From the NCBI GenBank assembly GCA_973895155.1, contig OZ316896.1, positions 13,702,001-13,766,000 on the forward strand: 64,000 bases of DNA, in the 5' to 3' direction. The DNA comes from Marsupella aquatica. Taxonomy: Eukaryota > Marchantiophyta. A model generated the notes under the pieces. The model was not told the DNA's origin, did no database searches, and saw nothing but the letters and a program-made list of their open reading frames with translations. The translations under genes and the position numbers were made by a program. Of this stretch, positions 34,448 through 46,305 are shown piece by piece; the first letter of the stretch is position 1; every line of letters starts with the position of its first letter.

Positions 34448-35160
34448 CTTCCTCGATCTGAAGTCCTCTCAGACACATCTACATCTAGACACGTACTAGT
34501 ATCTGATAGATCATATACAACTAAGGAATACAAATTAAATATGACATTACTCATCACTAGTGGGAGATCTATCCGTCATGGATTTTCCTTGACTACTCGA
34601 ATTGAGCTCAGGTCATATAGATTTCATTGTCTTTCAGTGGCTGGCCCTCAGGGTGGTTGATCCATCTTTGAAGTCCGTCCGGAAATTTTGACATAGTTTA
34701 CCTCACAGCTTCTAAGAATTAGTTACCAGGCCCTGTACGTGGACATGATAGTGGATCGATGGCAGAAAGGATATATAAGTCATAGACGTCTCTGTTGGAC
34801 ATCCTGATCTGGTCTCACTGTTTCACCGCTACTACATTCCGAATTGTCATCGTCATCCAGCCCCTGCCGATAGCTTTGCATTGATCATCTACACAACCCA
34901 GCTCTAGAGGGAGTAGAGGACATATTGACCAAGTACAAGTAGGAACCCAATTAATTCGGGACATGTGAACGTGCTACTTCCCGTGTTGTTCGACGTAGAT
35001 GTATATAATTATGTACAGCTATCAATCATAGAATACTAGCAGCACTTTCTTCCGATACTACAGTCTGTAGTTCAATGGTCGACAACTCAAGATCGAGATC
35101 GAAGAAGTGGCTTATCTCAGAGATGAATTCATAGTCATTCCTGTGGTAAATTACGAGACG
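34448..35160. other. 3' flank of the P450 gene, no gene
   Basis: Shares ordered blocks with 11560-12075 (the ghost locus) and with 9375-9925, so it was duplicated with the gene. No coding signal. Confidence 0.5.
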
Positions 35161-35315
35161 TGCTGAGTCGTAAATAAGCTCGATGTTCATCCGCGTGCAC
35201 TTAATTTAGTTTACCACTCGCAGAGCTCACAGGGATATTGCTGAGTCGTACATAAGCTCGATGTTCATCCGCGTGCACTTAATTTAGTTTACCACTCGCT
35301 CACGGGATATTAAGT
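35161..35315. repeat. Tandem duplication, 2 x about 78 bp
   Basis: Copies begin TGCTGAGTCGTA at 35161 and 35239 and share AAGCTCGATGTTCATCCGCG and TTAGTTTACCACTCGC. The unit also occurs once at the ghost locus near 11995-12055. Confidence 0.85.
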
Positions 35316-35344
35316 TGTCCCAAAAGGCATATAATTATGTCAGT

Positions 35345-35790
35345 CACTAGCTCAATACCCGTGTGTGTGGCACAAAAACCCGTGTGTGTGGCACAAAAGA
35401 TGTAGTGACGGCTCAATACCTGTGTGTGTGGCACAAAAGATGTAGTGACTGTCAAGATGTCATTTGGAATAAAAGAGGTGGTGTTGGCCAAGAGATTGTT
35501 GAGAAGAAAGATGTTATGTGGGGCAAGAAATTGTTGTGAACAAAAAATGTCGTGAGTAAAATACCAGTGTGTTGCACAAAATATATATGTCATCAAGAAA
35601 AATATGTAGTGTCCCCCAAGATGATGTTAAGGAAACAAAATGTCACGTTGAGCAAGATGTTATTAAGAAAATAGATGTTGTGTCTCTAAGATGTCATTAA
35701 GAAAAATAGGTGTTGTGTCACCCAAAATGTTATTATTTAAGAAAAAAGATGTGGTGTCACCCAAGATGTTCTTAAGAAAAAAATGTCTGA
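35345..35790. repeat. AAGATGT/GTGTGGCACAAAA minisatellite
   Basis: Begins with near-perfect CCCGTGTGTGTGGCACAAAA units and passes into irregular AAGATGT(C/T)...TTAAGAAAA units with GTGTCACCCAA. It resembles the array at 18300-18560 in its AAGATGT core. Confidence 0.7.
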
Positions 35791-37789
35791 TCCTCTGGTG
35801 AAACTCTTCTCAATATAGCGATCAGACCCATCAAAGTGATCGTGGTATCACTGGCAAAATTCCCACCTATGATCAGTCCTTTGCTTAATATGGTGTTACA
35901 TATGTGCTAAGGCCATGGTCTGAGGGTGTTCAATCGGGTGTCGTGGGCTGTATAATCATGCCCAGAAATGAGGGCTTTGCCCGAGTTGAGTTTGAGGGCC
36001 ACAACTCCCCGTGACCATGACTGGGATGTTACTGCAAGTAAATACTTGGGCAATTTTATACAGTGTAAAGCCCAGTCTCACAACACTATATTTTTATGGT
36101 GCTGAACTGAATCTCTAGGGGGGGCTCTAAATGCTGTGTCTGACCCGCCTATGCCATTAATGCCCTGAGTTCTACCAGGCTTGACAGTTTAATTAGGCTT
36201 TTACTGTACGTACGTTGTTGTCCCTGATGGCTGTGGGGTTTTGTTGGGGTCTCATGGGCTTTTTGGCTCTTTGGTCTTGGTATGCATTCCCTTCTTGTCT
36301 CCCCTTTACATGGGTCTCTGGCCACTGTGGAATAGTGTCTCCTGGCTGGGCACCTTTGAATTGTTCTTTGGCAGTGTGATATGATATGGAAAACTACAAA
36401 CTCAACCCCACCATTAGTGGATAATTTTCTTAAAGACTAGTAGAGTTCAATGATGATATACAAAGTCAGCCCCGACCTTAGTTGATAATTAATTTTCTTA
36501 AAGACTAGTAGAGTTCAATGATTGGCAACTGTTTCTTAACATCTTAAACATCCAGCAACAAACCCAATACACAGCCAATTACAACATATTGTGCATATAT
36601 AGATTTAGTCCATATCTGTGAAAAACAGATATCAGACCTAGTACGCTACTCACCGAGATTAGTCTTACTAGTCTAGTACACAGTAGAAAGTCAACATAAA
36701 GATCTAGTAAAAAACCCAAGCCCTAAATATATATCCTATATCCCTGCGGTGAATGGGTTGGATCTAACTTTCTGCATTTTGCTTACTAGATTTTGTCATG
36801 TACAGTAACCAAGCCCAATAGGGTTGAAGATGCTCTGACTTGCTATGCCTCAAAGTATTGTTAATCATGCAGTTGACCTAAATCTGAGATTGGCTACAAA
36901 TCTACAATGCCACTGAAAGTTCTTTGTTGATAAACCCTAATAAAAGCCATGAGATTTCACTACGAGCCAAAAGGAAAAATTCCATACGAAAGAAGACAAG
37001 ATTTAGCTAAAAGTGCCTTTGTCAGAAGATTTTAGATTCTATTGTCTTGTAGTGTAGGTAAGATTTTAGGTTAATTTCTTTTGTCTTATTTTCTGGATAA
37101 TGAAGCCTAAATAGATCTTTTAGATGTGTTATGTCTCGGTTCCGGTGTAACCGAGGTGGTGGAACTCCAAGTTTTGTATCCGTTTTCACGATGATAAAAC
37201 ACTTAGAGCCAATCTTGGCCATTCATCAAAACTAATTTTCTAGGCACTATCAAATCCACCGAGACCCTCCTCCTATTTCAAATATCTGCCCTAGCTGCCC
37301 CGTGTATGAACAGAACTGCCCAAACTTACAATAAATTCAATTATGTAACTTTTTTAACTATAACTAAAAACAATTCAAAAACAAAAATATGCAGGTTTAG
37401 AAGCTGCACTACTGATACTGTTAGACTGATAAGTTTCTTCTCTTTATCACGGATCCACTACAAGGGACCTCGCCAAGCTCTGAACACTGGCCGGTCTTTG
37501 GGCGTGTGTTGCTCATATAGTAGTTTCCAAACTAATTGTTTGGATGCCTCCTTGTAGGCTCAGTTTCTTACCTGGTTCCAGCTTCACCGGTCCGGGCACA
37601 TCGACCTTTGGTCCCCTTGGGTGGTGTCCCATTTTTGGGGGCCCTCATTTTGTATGCTGGCTACTTGAATGGAATTCTTTTAATTATTTTAGGCAAAAAC
37701 AGAATACTCCCTATATGGAGGTCTCCCATATGCTTGGACTCTGTTGTCACCATGTTACAACCCCGGGCTCTAAAGTTTGCCCTCCCCAA
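35791..37789. other. No gene recognised
   Basis: Contains a two-copy repeat of TTTTCTTAAAGACTAGTAGAG at about 36425 and 36493. A 17-bp TATATGGAGGTCTCCCA at 37712 also occurs inside the adjacent MITE and may be a fragment of another copy. Confidence 0.4.
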
Positions 37790-38071
37790 CATTGGGGGTC
37801 TCACTATATGGAGGTCTCCCATCACCTGTGACTTTTTTTGGCCCTTGGACCCCTTCAAATGCAAGAAAAAATATTGTTTTTTAACCCATATAAAATTGGA
37901 ATATTCTTGGAATATTCTAAAATTTTGATTAAATCTTCTTTAAAGTTACAAAATTGTATTTTAAAAACCCTAATGTTATTCCCAAAAATTCTTGAATCTT
38001 CCCTTAATACTAATAAAAGGAACATATCCCTCATTGCACGTGATATCCCTTTTTTGGAAGTGAAACCCCCA
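37790..38071. mobile_element. MITE, 282 bp, same family as those at 27061 and 48874
   Basis: Perfect 8-bp duplication CTCCCCAA at 37782-37789 and 38072-38079. The ends read CATTGGGGGTCTCACT and AAGTGAAACCCCCA. The interior matches the 48874 copy over TCACCTG(T/C)GAC, TTGGAATATTCTT, ATTCTTGAATCTTCCCTT and GCACGTGATAT. Confidence 0.8.
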
Positions 38072-38174
38072 CTCCCCAACCACAATATGTTCACAACAAC
38101 AATAATGACCCAATAATTGTTGAGCATAGACGACATTCGCAACGGCAAGCCCATGAACCATCCAACGCACAATA

Positions 38175-39006
38175 GTCGACATAGAGAGATACGTGGTTCA
38201 CTCCACGTATCAGTTGTGCTTGAGTCAAGGCCAGTATGCAAGGAAAGTACTTGCACAATTCAACATGGAGAATTGTAAGCCAGTGAGTATTCCTTTAGCT
38301 TCACATTTCAAGTTATCATCGGCTTTCTCTCCTACGGATGCTGTGGAGAAAGGTCTGATGGCTAAGATTCCTTATGAGAAGGCAATAGGTAGTCTGATGT
38401 ATTTGATGACTTGTACTAAGCCTGACTTGGCTCTAGCGATGGGCAAGGTTAGCAGATTCATGTCAAATCCAGGGAAGGTACATTGGGAAGCTGTGAAATG
38501 GATTCTCAGGTATCTTAAGGGAACACAGGACTATGGATTACTATTTGATAACAGATCAAATAGAACGTTAGTTGGCTATGTAGATTCTGACTATGGAGGC
38601 TGTCTGGATACAAGGAGGTCTACAACTGGGTTTGTATACATTCTTGGAGGAGGATGTATCAGTTGGAAATCTACCTTGCAGAAGTGTATATCTCAGTCTA
38701 CTACAGAAGCAGAGTATGTTGCAGCAGCAGAAGCAGCAAAGGAAGCAATTTGGTTGGACAAGTTGATCGCGGAGATGGGTTTAGAGCATGGCAAAATGAC
38801 TCTAAACTGTGATAGTCAAAGTGCTCTTCACTTGGCTGCTAACCAGGTGATGGATAGCAGGGTGAAGCACATTGATATCGGGTATCATTTTATCAGGCAA
38901 GCAGTGTCTAATAAAACTTTTGAGCTAGTCAAGATTGATGGAAAGCTCAATCCCGCTGATGCCTTTACCAAAGTGATTCCTTTGGAGAGTTTCTCAAGAC
39001 ACCATG
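38175..39006 (+). mobile_element. Ty1/copia fragment: end of reverse transcriptase and RNase H, 5'-truncated, cut by CACTA element A
   Basis: One open frame covers the C-terminal part of a copia polyprotein: YARKVLAQFNMENCKPVS, IPLASHFKLS, GSLMYLMTCTKPDLALAMG, SRFMSNPGKVHWEAVKW, RYLKGTQDYGLLF, then RNase H with GYVDSDYGGCLDTRRSTTG and STTEAEYVAAAEAAKEAIW, and KHIDIGYHF. The integrase and the catalytic RT YVDD region are absent. At 39007 the sequence changes to the terminal repeat of CACTA element A; the frame runs on to 39092 by chance. No LTR is recognisable. Confidence 0.9.
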
Positions 39007-39599
39007 CACTAGTAGAAAATGGGGCCTTTTATGACTATGACACATATGACTGGTGTGCCCAAATGACAATATATTTTAATGATAGGGCATGAATGACACA
39101 TAAATGACTGTCTATAATGACAGGGTGAAAAAAATGACTAATAATTGCAATAGGGTCATTTAAACCAATGAGCCAAATGACCGTGACTACTATAATGACA
39201 ACACCAACGAGTTGTAGTCATTTTGGACAATCTTTGTCAATGACACAAATGACAATAACCTTGTCATATCAATGTTTGACATTTGGGAAGTCATTTAGGA
39301 CGACAGTAACTAATGACTACTAAAACAAATATGGAAATATCAATGTTTAAAAATTTTAGTAGTCATTTAAACCTAAAGTGATAAATGACATGATAAACAA
39401 TATATGACTATTTTGAGGTCTAGGGTTTTAGTATATGATTTAACTTTGTAGGGTATTATATATTAGCTATCCAACACGCATGGTACTATAAAGACTAGGG
39501 GCACACACAAATTAGATTTTAAATATATTAGAGACTTAACAAATAACATTATCTGGTGTAGGTTTAGGGTTTAGGTGCTAGATGCCTGTATTTGCTATT

Positions 39600-40560
39600 G
39601 TTATTTTGGGAGTGCCGAGAGATGTCATTCATGCAAATGACACAAAACTCAGTCATTCATGATGTCAATGTTGCAGTCATGCATGCCATGGGTAATATGA
39701 CTTGTTTGGGCCTTCGGGGGCTGATTGGCAATATTTGTGATAGTAGCCAGCCATTAGGCATGCTATCCACTCCACATGGTGCGAGATAGGGTACTCTCAA
39801 ACCTTGCGCCACTAGTTATGCCACTTTGCCTCCTAAAGGTTTTTTGTAGCCAACTTTTTGCACCAAGGAAGGGCACGGCCCAACTTTGGGCAAAACACTC
39901 CCAAGTTGTATGACTTTGGAGTCATTTGCTTGAAGGGGTGCAAACCACTCACATTTGGTCATTTGGAAAGGATTTAGAGTCATTTGTGCGCATGACTAAG
40001 GGTTTTTGTCATTTTGGGAGTGCCAAGAGACGTCATTCGTGCAAATGACACAAAACTCAGTCATTCATGATCTCAATATTGCAGTCATGCATGCCATGGG
40101 TAATATGACTTGTTTGGGCCTTCGGGGGTTGATTGGCAATATTTGTGATAGTAGCCGGCCATTAGGCATGCTATCCACTCCACATGGTGCGGGATAGGGT
40201 ACTCTCAAACCTTGCGCCACTAGTTATGCCACTTTGCCTCCTAAAGGTTTTTTGTAGCCAACTTTTTGCACCAAGGAAGGGCACGGCCCAACTTTGGGCA
40301 AAACACTCCCAAGTTGTATGACTTTGGAGTCATTTGCTTGAAGGGGTGCAAACCACTCATATTTGGTCATTTGGAAAGGATTTAGAGTCATTTGTGTGTC
40401 CTCTAATACGTCATTTATGCATTTGACGTGAAAATGAGTCATTGTTGATGTCAATGCGGCAGTCACGCATGCCATGGACAATATGACTCTTTGGGTGCTT
40501 GGATGCGGGATTGGTCAGATTGGTGATAGGAGCCCACCATTAAGGATGCTACCCACAAAG
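39600..40560. repeat. Subterminal tandem repeat of element A, 408-bp unit
   Basis: Two nearly identical units at 39603-40010 and 40011 to about 40400 (both begin ATTTTGGGAGTGCC), then a diverged partial copy to about 40560. Each is dense in GTCAT and ATGAC, likely transposase-accessory binding motifs. The ORFs at 39592 and 40006 are by-products of the repeat. Confidence 0.85.
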
Positions 40561-43500
40561 AATGTATTGCATTTTGGCTATTATGGAGTGCCGTGAGTTT
40601 AGGTTTTGGGCAATGACATCAAAACAAGTCATTTATGTTGTCAACCCTAGGACTGAGGACTATGAGATTAGTGATTTAATATGTGAGTGACTAATTTTAT
40701 GAGAATGTCCACCAAATGACTTCCTCACTTAGGTAATTGTGACATGTCAATGAGGATGTACATCCTAAACCTATGCATATGTTTGTAATTTGTTTTGTGT
40801 TACATGCATATACAATTATTTGGCAATTTTGGCACCTAGGTTTCCACATCAATGGGTTTCAAAGGCCACCAGTACATTAAGTTTTTGAGTCACTGGTTAT
40901 TGTAAATGGTAATACATACTTGTGACAAGTATTTGTGTCATCAAAAAAACATTTGGCCCCAAACTTCCTCCATCTCCTAAAATTGATTGGCGAGGGGATA
41001 ATAATGTTAGAGGGGTATTATGGAACCGAGATTGACTCCATTACTACCCTCAACATCCCAGTAAAATTCCCGTTGGTGTCCCAAAGCCTTATTTGCCAAT
41101 CATGTGTCATCCTATCATGCCCCGACCCTATCTTCATTGGATCCCACGAAACAATGCCTGGCCACATTGGATCCCATTTTCCCATAAGAAATTCAGACCT
41201 GGGTTCAGAAAATGTTCAGTCACACCGGTCACACAAGTCAAAAGTTCACGTTGGGAGTTAGGTATTCTCGTGAAGTTGAGCAGCGAGTGGAGGTGCGAGT
41301 CAGGTCACTGCTGCGAGTTGAGGTGCAAGGTCGCTGCTGAAGATCGGGGCTGAGCGGTGAGTTGAAGTGCAAGGTTGCTGCTGCGCGCAAGCTCGGTGCT
41401 GCAAGGTCGCTGCTGCGCGCAAGCTCGGTGCTGAGCAGTGATTTGAGGTGCAAGGGCACTGCTGTGAGGTCGCTGCTACAAGGTCACTGCTGTGAGGTTG
41501 CTGCTGTGAGGCAGCTGTGAGGTCGCTATTGCGTTTTAGGGCGAAGGAGTTGAGGTCCGTTGCGCCTATGTTTCTTGAAGGTTGTGCGTGCTGCTCCACA
41601 TCTTTTCAGTGTGGATGGAGTGTGGCCTGGTCTCTTGCGCTTAGTCTCTGCATTCCATCCGCAAGCCATTCGCAAGGTGGGACTGATCAGTGAGGACGGT
41701 GGGATTGATTCGAAGCTGTGCACTATGAATAGGGAGGCATTTGCGTTTGGGACTAGCTTTGGCCGCGGGTTGTCATTAGGGAAAAACCAGGTGAAAGGGA
41801 GCTCAAGCTACGCGCACTTGGGCAATGCTAACCGTCCTGCATGTTGGAGCTGCAACGTGAACGAGAGGTCCGCTCTGCGCCTTTGGCTAGAGCTACGGAG
41901 GGAGTTGCTGCAACACCACTGCCGCTACCTGCTACCATTTCATCCACGTTGAATATAGCGCGTCTCTGAGGTATCTTGGATAGTTGTGCATTCTCTGTCC
42001 ACCTGCTGTGCTTCTTCCCCCTGCCGGCCATGCTTTGATTTCATGCTTCCTGTCCCCTTTGCCATGCTGCAAATTTTGCGCTTTTGCTTCCTCTTTGCTG
42101 GATGCTGCCCCTTACAATCGTAAATTGAAGTTCTCCCTTTCCAATGCGCCTAGTACTAGTCCCAACCTCATTTGCCATTCAGTTATGTACATCGAGCTTG
42201 TGTAAGTGTGTCCCTGTTTCTGACCCTTGCCTAAATGTTCTACCTTGGGTACCTTGCTATCAGGTACTTTGCTGTCTCTCATTTCTGAGTCCTTGTTTGC
42301 TGGAATTTGCTCTTCAATCATGAAAAACAAAGATACCAGCATTTTGTACCAGACCTGCGCTGCTGGAATGTTATTGATCTCTGTACAGGGTTGGGATTGT
42401 TGCTTTGTTGGCTTGGGATTCACAGTCCCTATATAATGTTCACTGATTTGTTTCTGTCATTGTCTGGCCATGGTCCAAGTTTTGTCTTTTGGTATACTGC
42501 GCTTACTATGCAATGTCGTGCAGTATACTCATTTCCTGCGAATTGAACATTGAGCCAATTGGAGGAGGACATTGGAGTTGCAACAACCTACAAGGTTAGT
42601 TGTGCTAATCTTGAATCCGTTGTAGTCAGCGCCCCCCTCCCTCACAAAAAGTTGCGGTCCTGTCTATCCCGGGTCTCTTTTGAATTGAAGACCAAGCTCT
42701 GTTTGACAACATCTAATTTCCTATGTAGTGGTAGGTCTCTGTTGCTTTTCCGACAGATTGCTTGCTCAAGCTTAGGGAAAGAATTGATATATTTGCCTTC
42801 TATCCTACTCCTTCACCTGCGAGCATTGACTTTTTTAATGTTTTTTCAAAGTAGCCACTAAATATTGTGTGACTGCTAAGGTTTGCTCGCTGTGAGGAGA
42901 TCCATGATAGTTTTGACTCTTCCCAAATCTTACCTGTGTTGGAACCACATTGGACCTACATATCTGCAGAGACTAGTTGCTGTCGAGGTGCGATTGGAGC
43001 TGCATTCCTGCCTGCATTTCCGCTTGCATCAATTTTGAGGATTCTAAGGAAGATTGGACCTCTGTTTGGTAGTGGTGCTACCTAACAAGGGTCCAGTGGA
43101 GGTGGGCTTGCTCCAGTTTTGCTTGCATTATTGTCGTGTGTCTACTGTTGTTATTGGTTTGTTGTTGAGATTATCTGAGAAATCCCCATTGTCTTTAGAA
43201 GAGATGTTGGGAGTGATTTGCAGGATGTGTTTGAATTGCAAACTTTTTCGGATTAATTTTTGCTATTCAAAATTACCTTGTCTGTCTGTTGATCCCATCA
43301 AATATAATATGTCTTTGTTGATCCATCACTGAAAAAAGCCCGGCTCTGTGTGGAGTTAAATGAACCAAAGTAAGAGTTGTTGCTAAGGTTCTACCTAAGC
43401 CACTGCATTGAGCCATGTTTGCTCTTCTACTCAATCTCTCATATTTTGTTTGTTTCTCAACACCTCTAATAGAAATTGAGTACATAGGAATTTAGAGGCA

Positions 43501-43777
43501 GCATTGGTAATTCCTTGATTGATCACTACATTTACCAAGTATGCTTAACTTGTTGCTCTCTACGCAGAACACATAAACCAGAGCCAAGTTATTTTTGACA
43601 TTGCTTCTACTCCGTGAGACTGAGTTGGGTAGGACATCTTCTAACGTGTACTTAAACCTCAGATTACGGTAAGTACACTACGCATACCATCTTTGTACTT
43701 GTTTGTTGCCCTTCTCCATGCCATAGACTTCTTGTAATATTTAAGGTAATTGTGCAGATCCACACATCACATCAGGC
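40561..43777. other. Element A 5' region, no recognised gene
   Basis: 41240-41540 is a GC-rich irregular array of CAAGGTCGCTGCTG and GAGTTGAGGTG units. A similar GCAGCAAGATCAGTTT array occurs in element B near 54840-55010, so it is probably part of the transposase promoter or leader. Candidate splice signals exist at 42500-43770, but no protein match is seen. Confidence 0.45.
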
Positions 43778-44476
43778 ATGGCACGGGCTGCTGCTGCCTG
43801 GCTGGATCCAAAGTTTGCCCATAAAGAGCACCTTCGCATGGATCCCCCTTGTTGTTTTGAATTTGATGAGGGAGGTACTGTTTTGTTCTGCGATGGGCCT
43901 TGTAGTCGTCATTTCCATTACTTAGTTGTTGGGCAGGATCCCGAGGAGCCTGATGGCCATGGGTCTGAGTGCACACGCATTGCCATTTCTAGAGGGCATG
44001 ATTGGGCCAAGGAGTGGCTTTGTGAACTCTGCCAGCAGAACCGAGGTCGTTGCTTTGCTTGTGGACTACTTGGCCGAACCCTAAAGCCCACTACAGATGA
44101 GCCCCTTGTGGTTCAATGTGCACAAGATGATTGCTTTTCTTTCTATCACGTGGGTTGTCTGCGGACCATACTGAGGGCAAGGGAGTTGCCTCTCTTGGGG
44201 TATGCAGAGAACTTAGATGCACATCCCGCTGCTTTGATATGCCCAAGGCATTATTGTGATGTTTGCAAGGAGTATCGGGATGGCATCTGGGAATTTATCC
44301 AGTGTCGTAGGTGCCCTCGTGCATGGTGCAGGGATGAGGGACCAGAGGCAGACAAACACCTCAAGAGAGGGGTGAAGGGTAGAGAAACGTGGGATATTGG
44401 ACCATGGCGTATGGTGTACTGCAATCGCCATGTCATTCTAGAGGGTTCTGAGGTGCCACCACATGATTTCAAATAG
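43778..44476 (+). CDS. EDM2-like PHD-finger protein carried by CACTA element A
   Basis: A 232-residue protein made almost entirely of the compound PHD region of EDM2/ASI1-related proteins. These host nuclear factors affect H3K9 methylation and processing of transcripts from silenced, transposon-containing genes. Visible in order: DEGGTVLFCDGPCSRHFH near 28-46, WLCELCQQN, CFACGLLG near 98, VQCAQDDCFSFYHVGCL near 115, ICPRHYCDVCKE near 150, FIQCRRCPRAW near 171, and VYCNRHVI near 214. Cys/His spacing follows the EDM2 series, including the late CRRCP. The first PHD cysteine pair looks altered (PCCFEFDEGG). The methyltransferase-like C-terminal region of host EDM2 is absent. The ATG follows a possible acceptor (GTGCAG at 43755-43760), so 5' exons may exist. 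The gene lies 1.8 kb upstream of the transposase on the same strand. No equivalent lies between the subterminal repeats and transposase of element B. Confidence 0.78.
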   Translation: MARAAAAWLDPKFAHKEHLRMDPPCCFEFDEGGTVLFCDGPCSRHFHYLVVGQDPEEPDGHGSECTRIAISRGHDWAKEWLCELCQQNRGRCFACGLLGRTLKPTTDEPLVVQCAQDDCFSFYHVGCLRTILRARELPLLGYAENLDAHPAALICPRHYCDVCKEYRDGIWEFIQCRRCPRAWCRDEGPEADKHLKRGVKGRETWDIGPWRMVYCNRHVILEGSEVPPHDFK

Positions 44477-44639
44477 ATCATAATTAAGCCTTCAATTGTG
44501 TAGAAAACACTGCATAGTACAAAGTATACTGAACTTAAAATGGGCTAAGGACTTATGGAAGTATACTGGACATAAAAAAAATGGACTAAAGGGGTACAGT
44601 GGAGCACCTGAGTTTTTGGTTGGATGAAAATGGAGTACT

Positions 44640-44820
44640 GTGTCAAGTTGGATTCAACGGACTAAGTTGAATTGGACTAAAGTAGGATGATTGTATGAAA
44701 TGGACTAAACTGTTTGATTGTATGAAAATGACTAAATTGTCTGATTGTATGAAGTGGACTACACTGTCTAATGGACTAAACTCAAATGGACTAAACTGTG
44801 TGATTGTATGAAATAGTTGA
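44640..44820. repeat. Short tandem repeat between the PHD gene and the Cys-rich ORF
   Basis: Four to six irregular copies of ATGGACTAAACTGT and GATTGTATGAAAT. Confidence 0.75.
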
Positions 44821-44895
44821 ATGCTAAATTGTTGCATGAAATTCATTGAAGCGTTTGGGTTGGATAAGCTATTGCTTCTTGTATCTGTTACAGTG

Positions 44896-45342
44896 ATGCC
44901 AAGGACGCGTAGCAGCTTGGGAGCTGACCTTGAAGGCAGAGCTGAGAGGCTACGCCTGAAGCTGAGTGGAATGAGGTTGGTCCCTGCCAGTTCTGCTGTG
45001 CAATGGGAGTTTTCGCCTGTACATAGAGACACGTACAGTTGGCCCATTACTCTGGATGCTCCACCCTTGCCCATAGGTTTTTGTATTGTGGCAGTTGATA
45101 ATGGAGTGGTACAACCAGAGCAGATATGCTACTCTGCCTGTATCCACAGTTGTGAGGATTTTTGCCCAAAATGTCGAGTGCGCCTAGGGGATATATATAG
45201 GCGGGATGGATACAATAGGCTGCAGAGGAGGTGTGCCTGTATAATGTTCCACCATGATGAGCCAGTCTTGGGATCAGGGGTTGAGACTGTTTGCCCTAGA
45301 GTAGAGCAACACTTACTGGAGAAAGACCAGTATCAATTCTGA
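44896..45342 (+). CDS. Unrecognised Cys-rich ORF in element A
   Basis: From ATG at 44896 the frame encodes 148 residues; it is open a further 75 nt upstream, but a good acceptor (CTGTTACAG) ends just before the ATG, so this may be an internal or first coding exon. The C-terminal half has FCPKCRVRLGD and RRCACIMFHH with nearby single Cys residues, a likely zinc-binding arrangement. I do not recognise the family. It lies between the PHD gene and the transposase on the same strand. Confidence 0.45.
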   Translation: MPRTRSSLGADLEGRAERLRLKLSGMRLVPASSAVQWEFSPVHRDTYSWPITLDAPPLPIGFCIVAVDNGVVQPEQICYSACIHSCEDFCPKCRVRLGDIYRRDGYNRLQRRCACIMFHHDEPVLGSGVETVCPRVEQHLLEKDQYQF

Positions 45343-46305
45343 TTGTATGATGACTGTTAAGAGTGTCAGTGGCAAACATGTGAAGAGCCTGAATGGAGAT
45401 ACATAACAAAAAAACTAAAAAACATCACACTGACCTGAGCAAGACCTAAAATCCACCCAAGGTCTTAAAAATTTTGTTGTCCCTTTTCAGGGATCTGGCC
45501 ATAAGAAGGCAAACTTCACTTAATGTCTTTCAAGTATTGTAGTATTGAACCCACAGCCTTAAGAACACTCTCAACCCGGGTCTCTGAACTTTCTCAAACT
45601 TTCTCATTTTTGATAATTTTGAAGACTGAGTGTGTATTTCATTCTTACTACTGCACAAAAACACTATATGTTTAATTAAATATGTACATTACATGAAACC
45701 CTTTTGGAATCTATTCTAGTACTTGCCCACAACAAACTGCCTTGATGAAGAGGATCATTTCAACAAATGAATTCAAAAGACAAAGAATGAAGGAGGGGAT
45801 TGTTGGACATTATGATTAATGTTTGTTATTGTACTCACTGTTTTGAAGGGTCCGAGATTGCTGACTACTGTGAACACCCTTGCCCTAAATCTGGTTGAGG
45901 TAGGCCTTTATTTGGTTTTGTAAACTTTTGTCATTTTGATTTGTACAATTCAGGTCTCCTTCAAATACCCAATGCCACTTACAATATGAAATGAGATTAG
46001 GTAACGTACCCAAGTAAATAATTTCTGATCAAGTTGCTAATATGTCATCTGTTTACCTGTTGTTGGCATGCATGAACTATTCTATTGGCAAACGGGGCTA
46101 AAGTGGGAGCTGCCTTTACCTCAGTTGGAGTCCAGTACCTCAAATGTATGTCTAATTCTTCACTTGTGCACACATTTGCTTCACATGACGCTCTAGAAGA
46201 TGGTATGGAAGGGTTTTGGAGTTTTCTAGAACAATTCATATGCTCTGCAAGATGTCAAAGAAAAAAGATGTGCAACTGTGTTTTTGATTAGGTAGTGCTG
46301 CAATC
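45343..46305. other. Spacer upstream of element A transposase
   Basis: AT-rich, no ORF of note. It probably holds the promoter or leader introns of the transposase gene. Confidence 0.4.

Noticed and set aside
37544-38256. Several overlapping ORFs upstream of the copia fragment
   Set aside because: They run through the MITE at 37790-38071 and its flanks; no protein similarity seen.
39592-40197. Two near-identical 63-65 codon ORFs, as if a duplicated small gene
   Set aside because: They are copies of the 408-bp subterminal repeat of element A; the ORF is a by-product.
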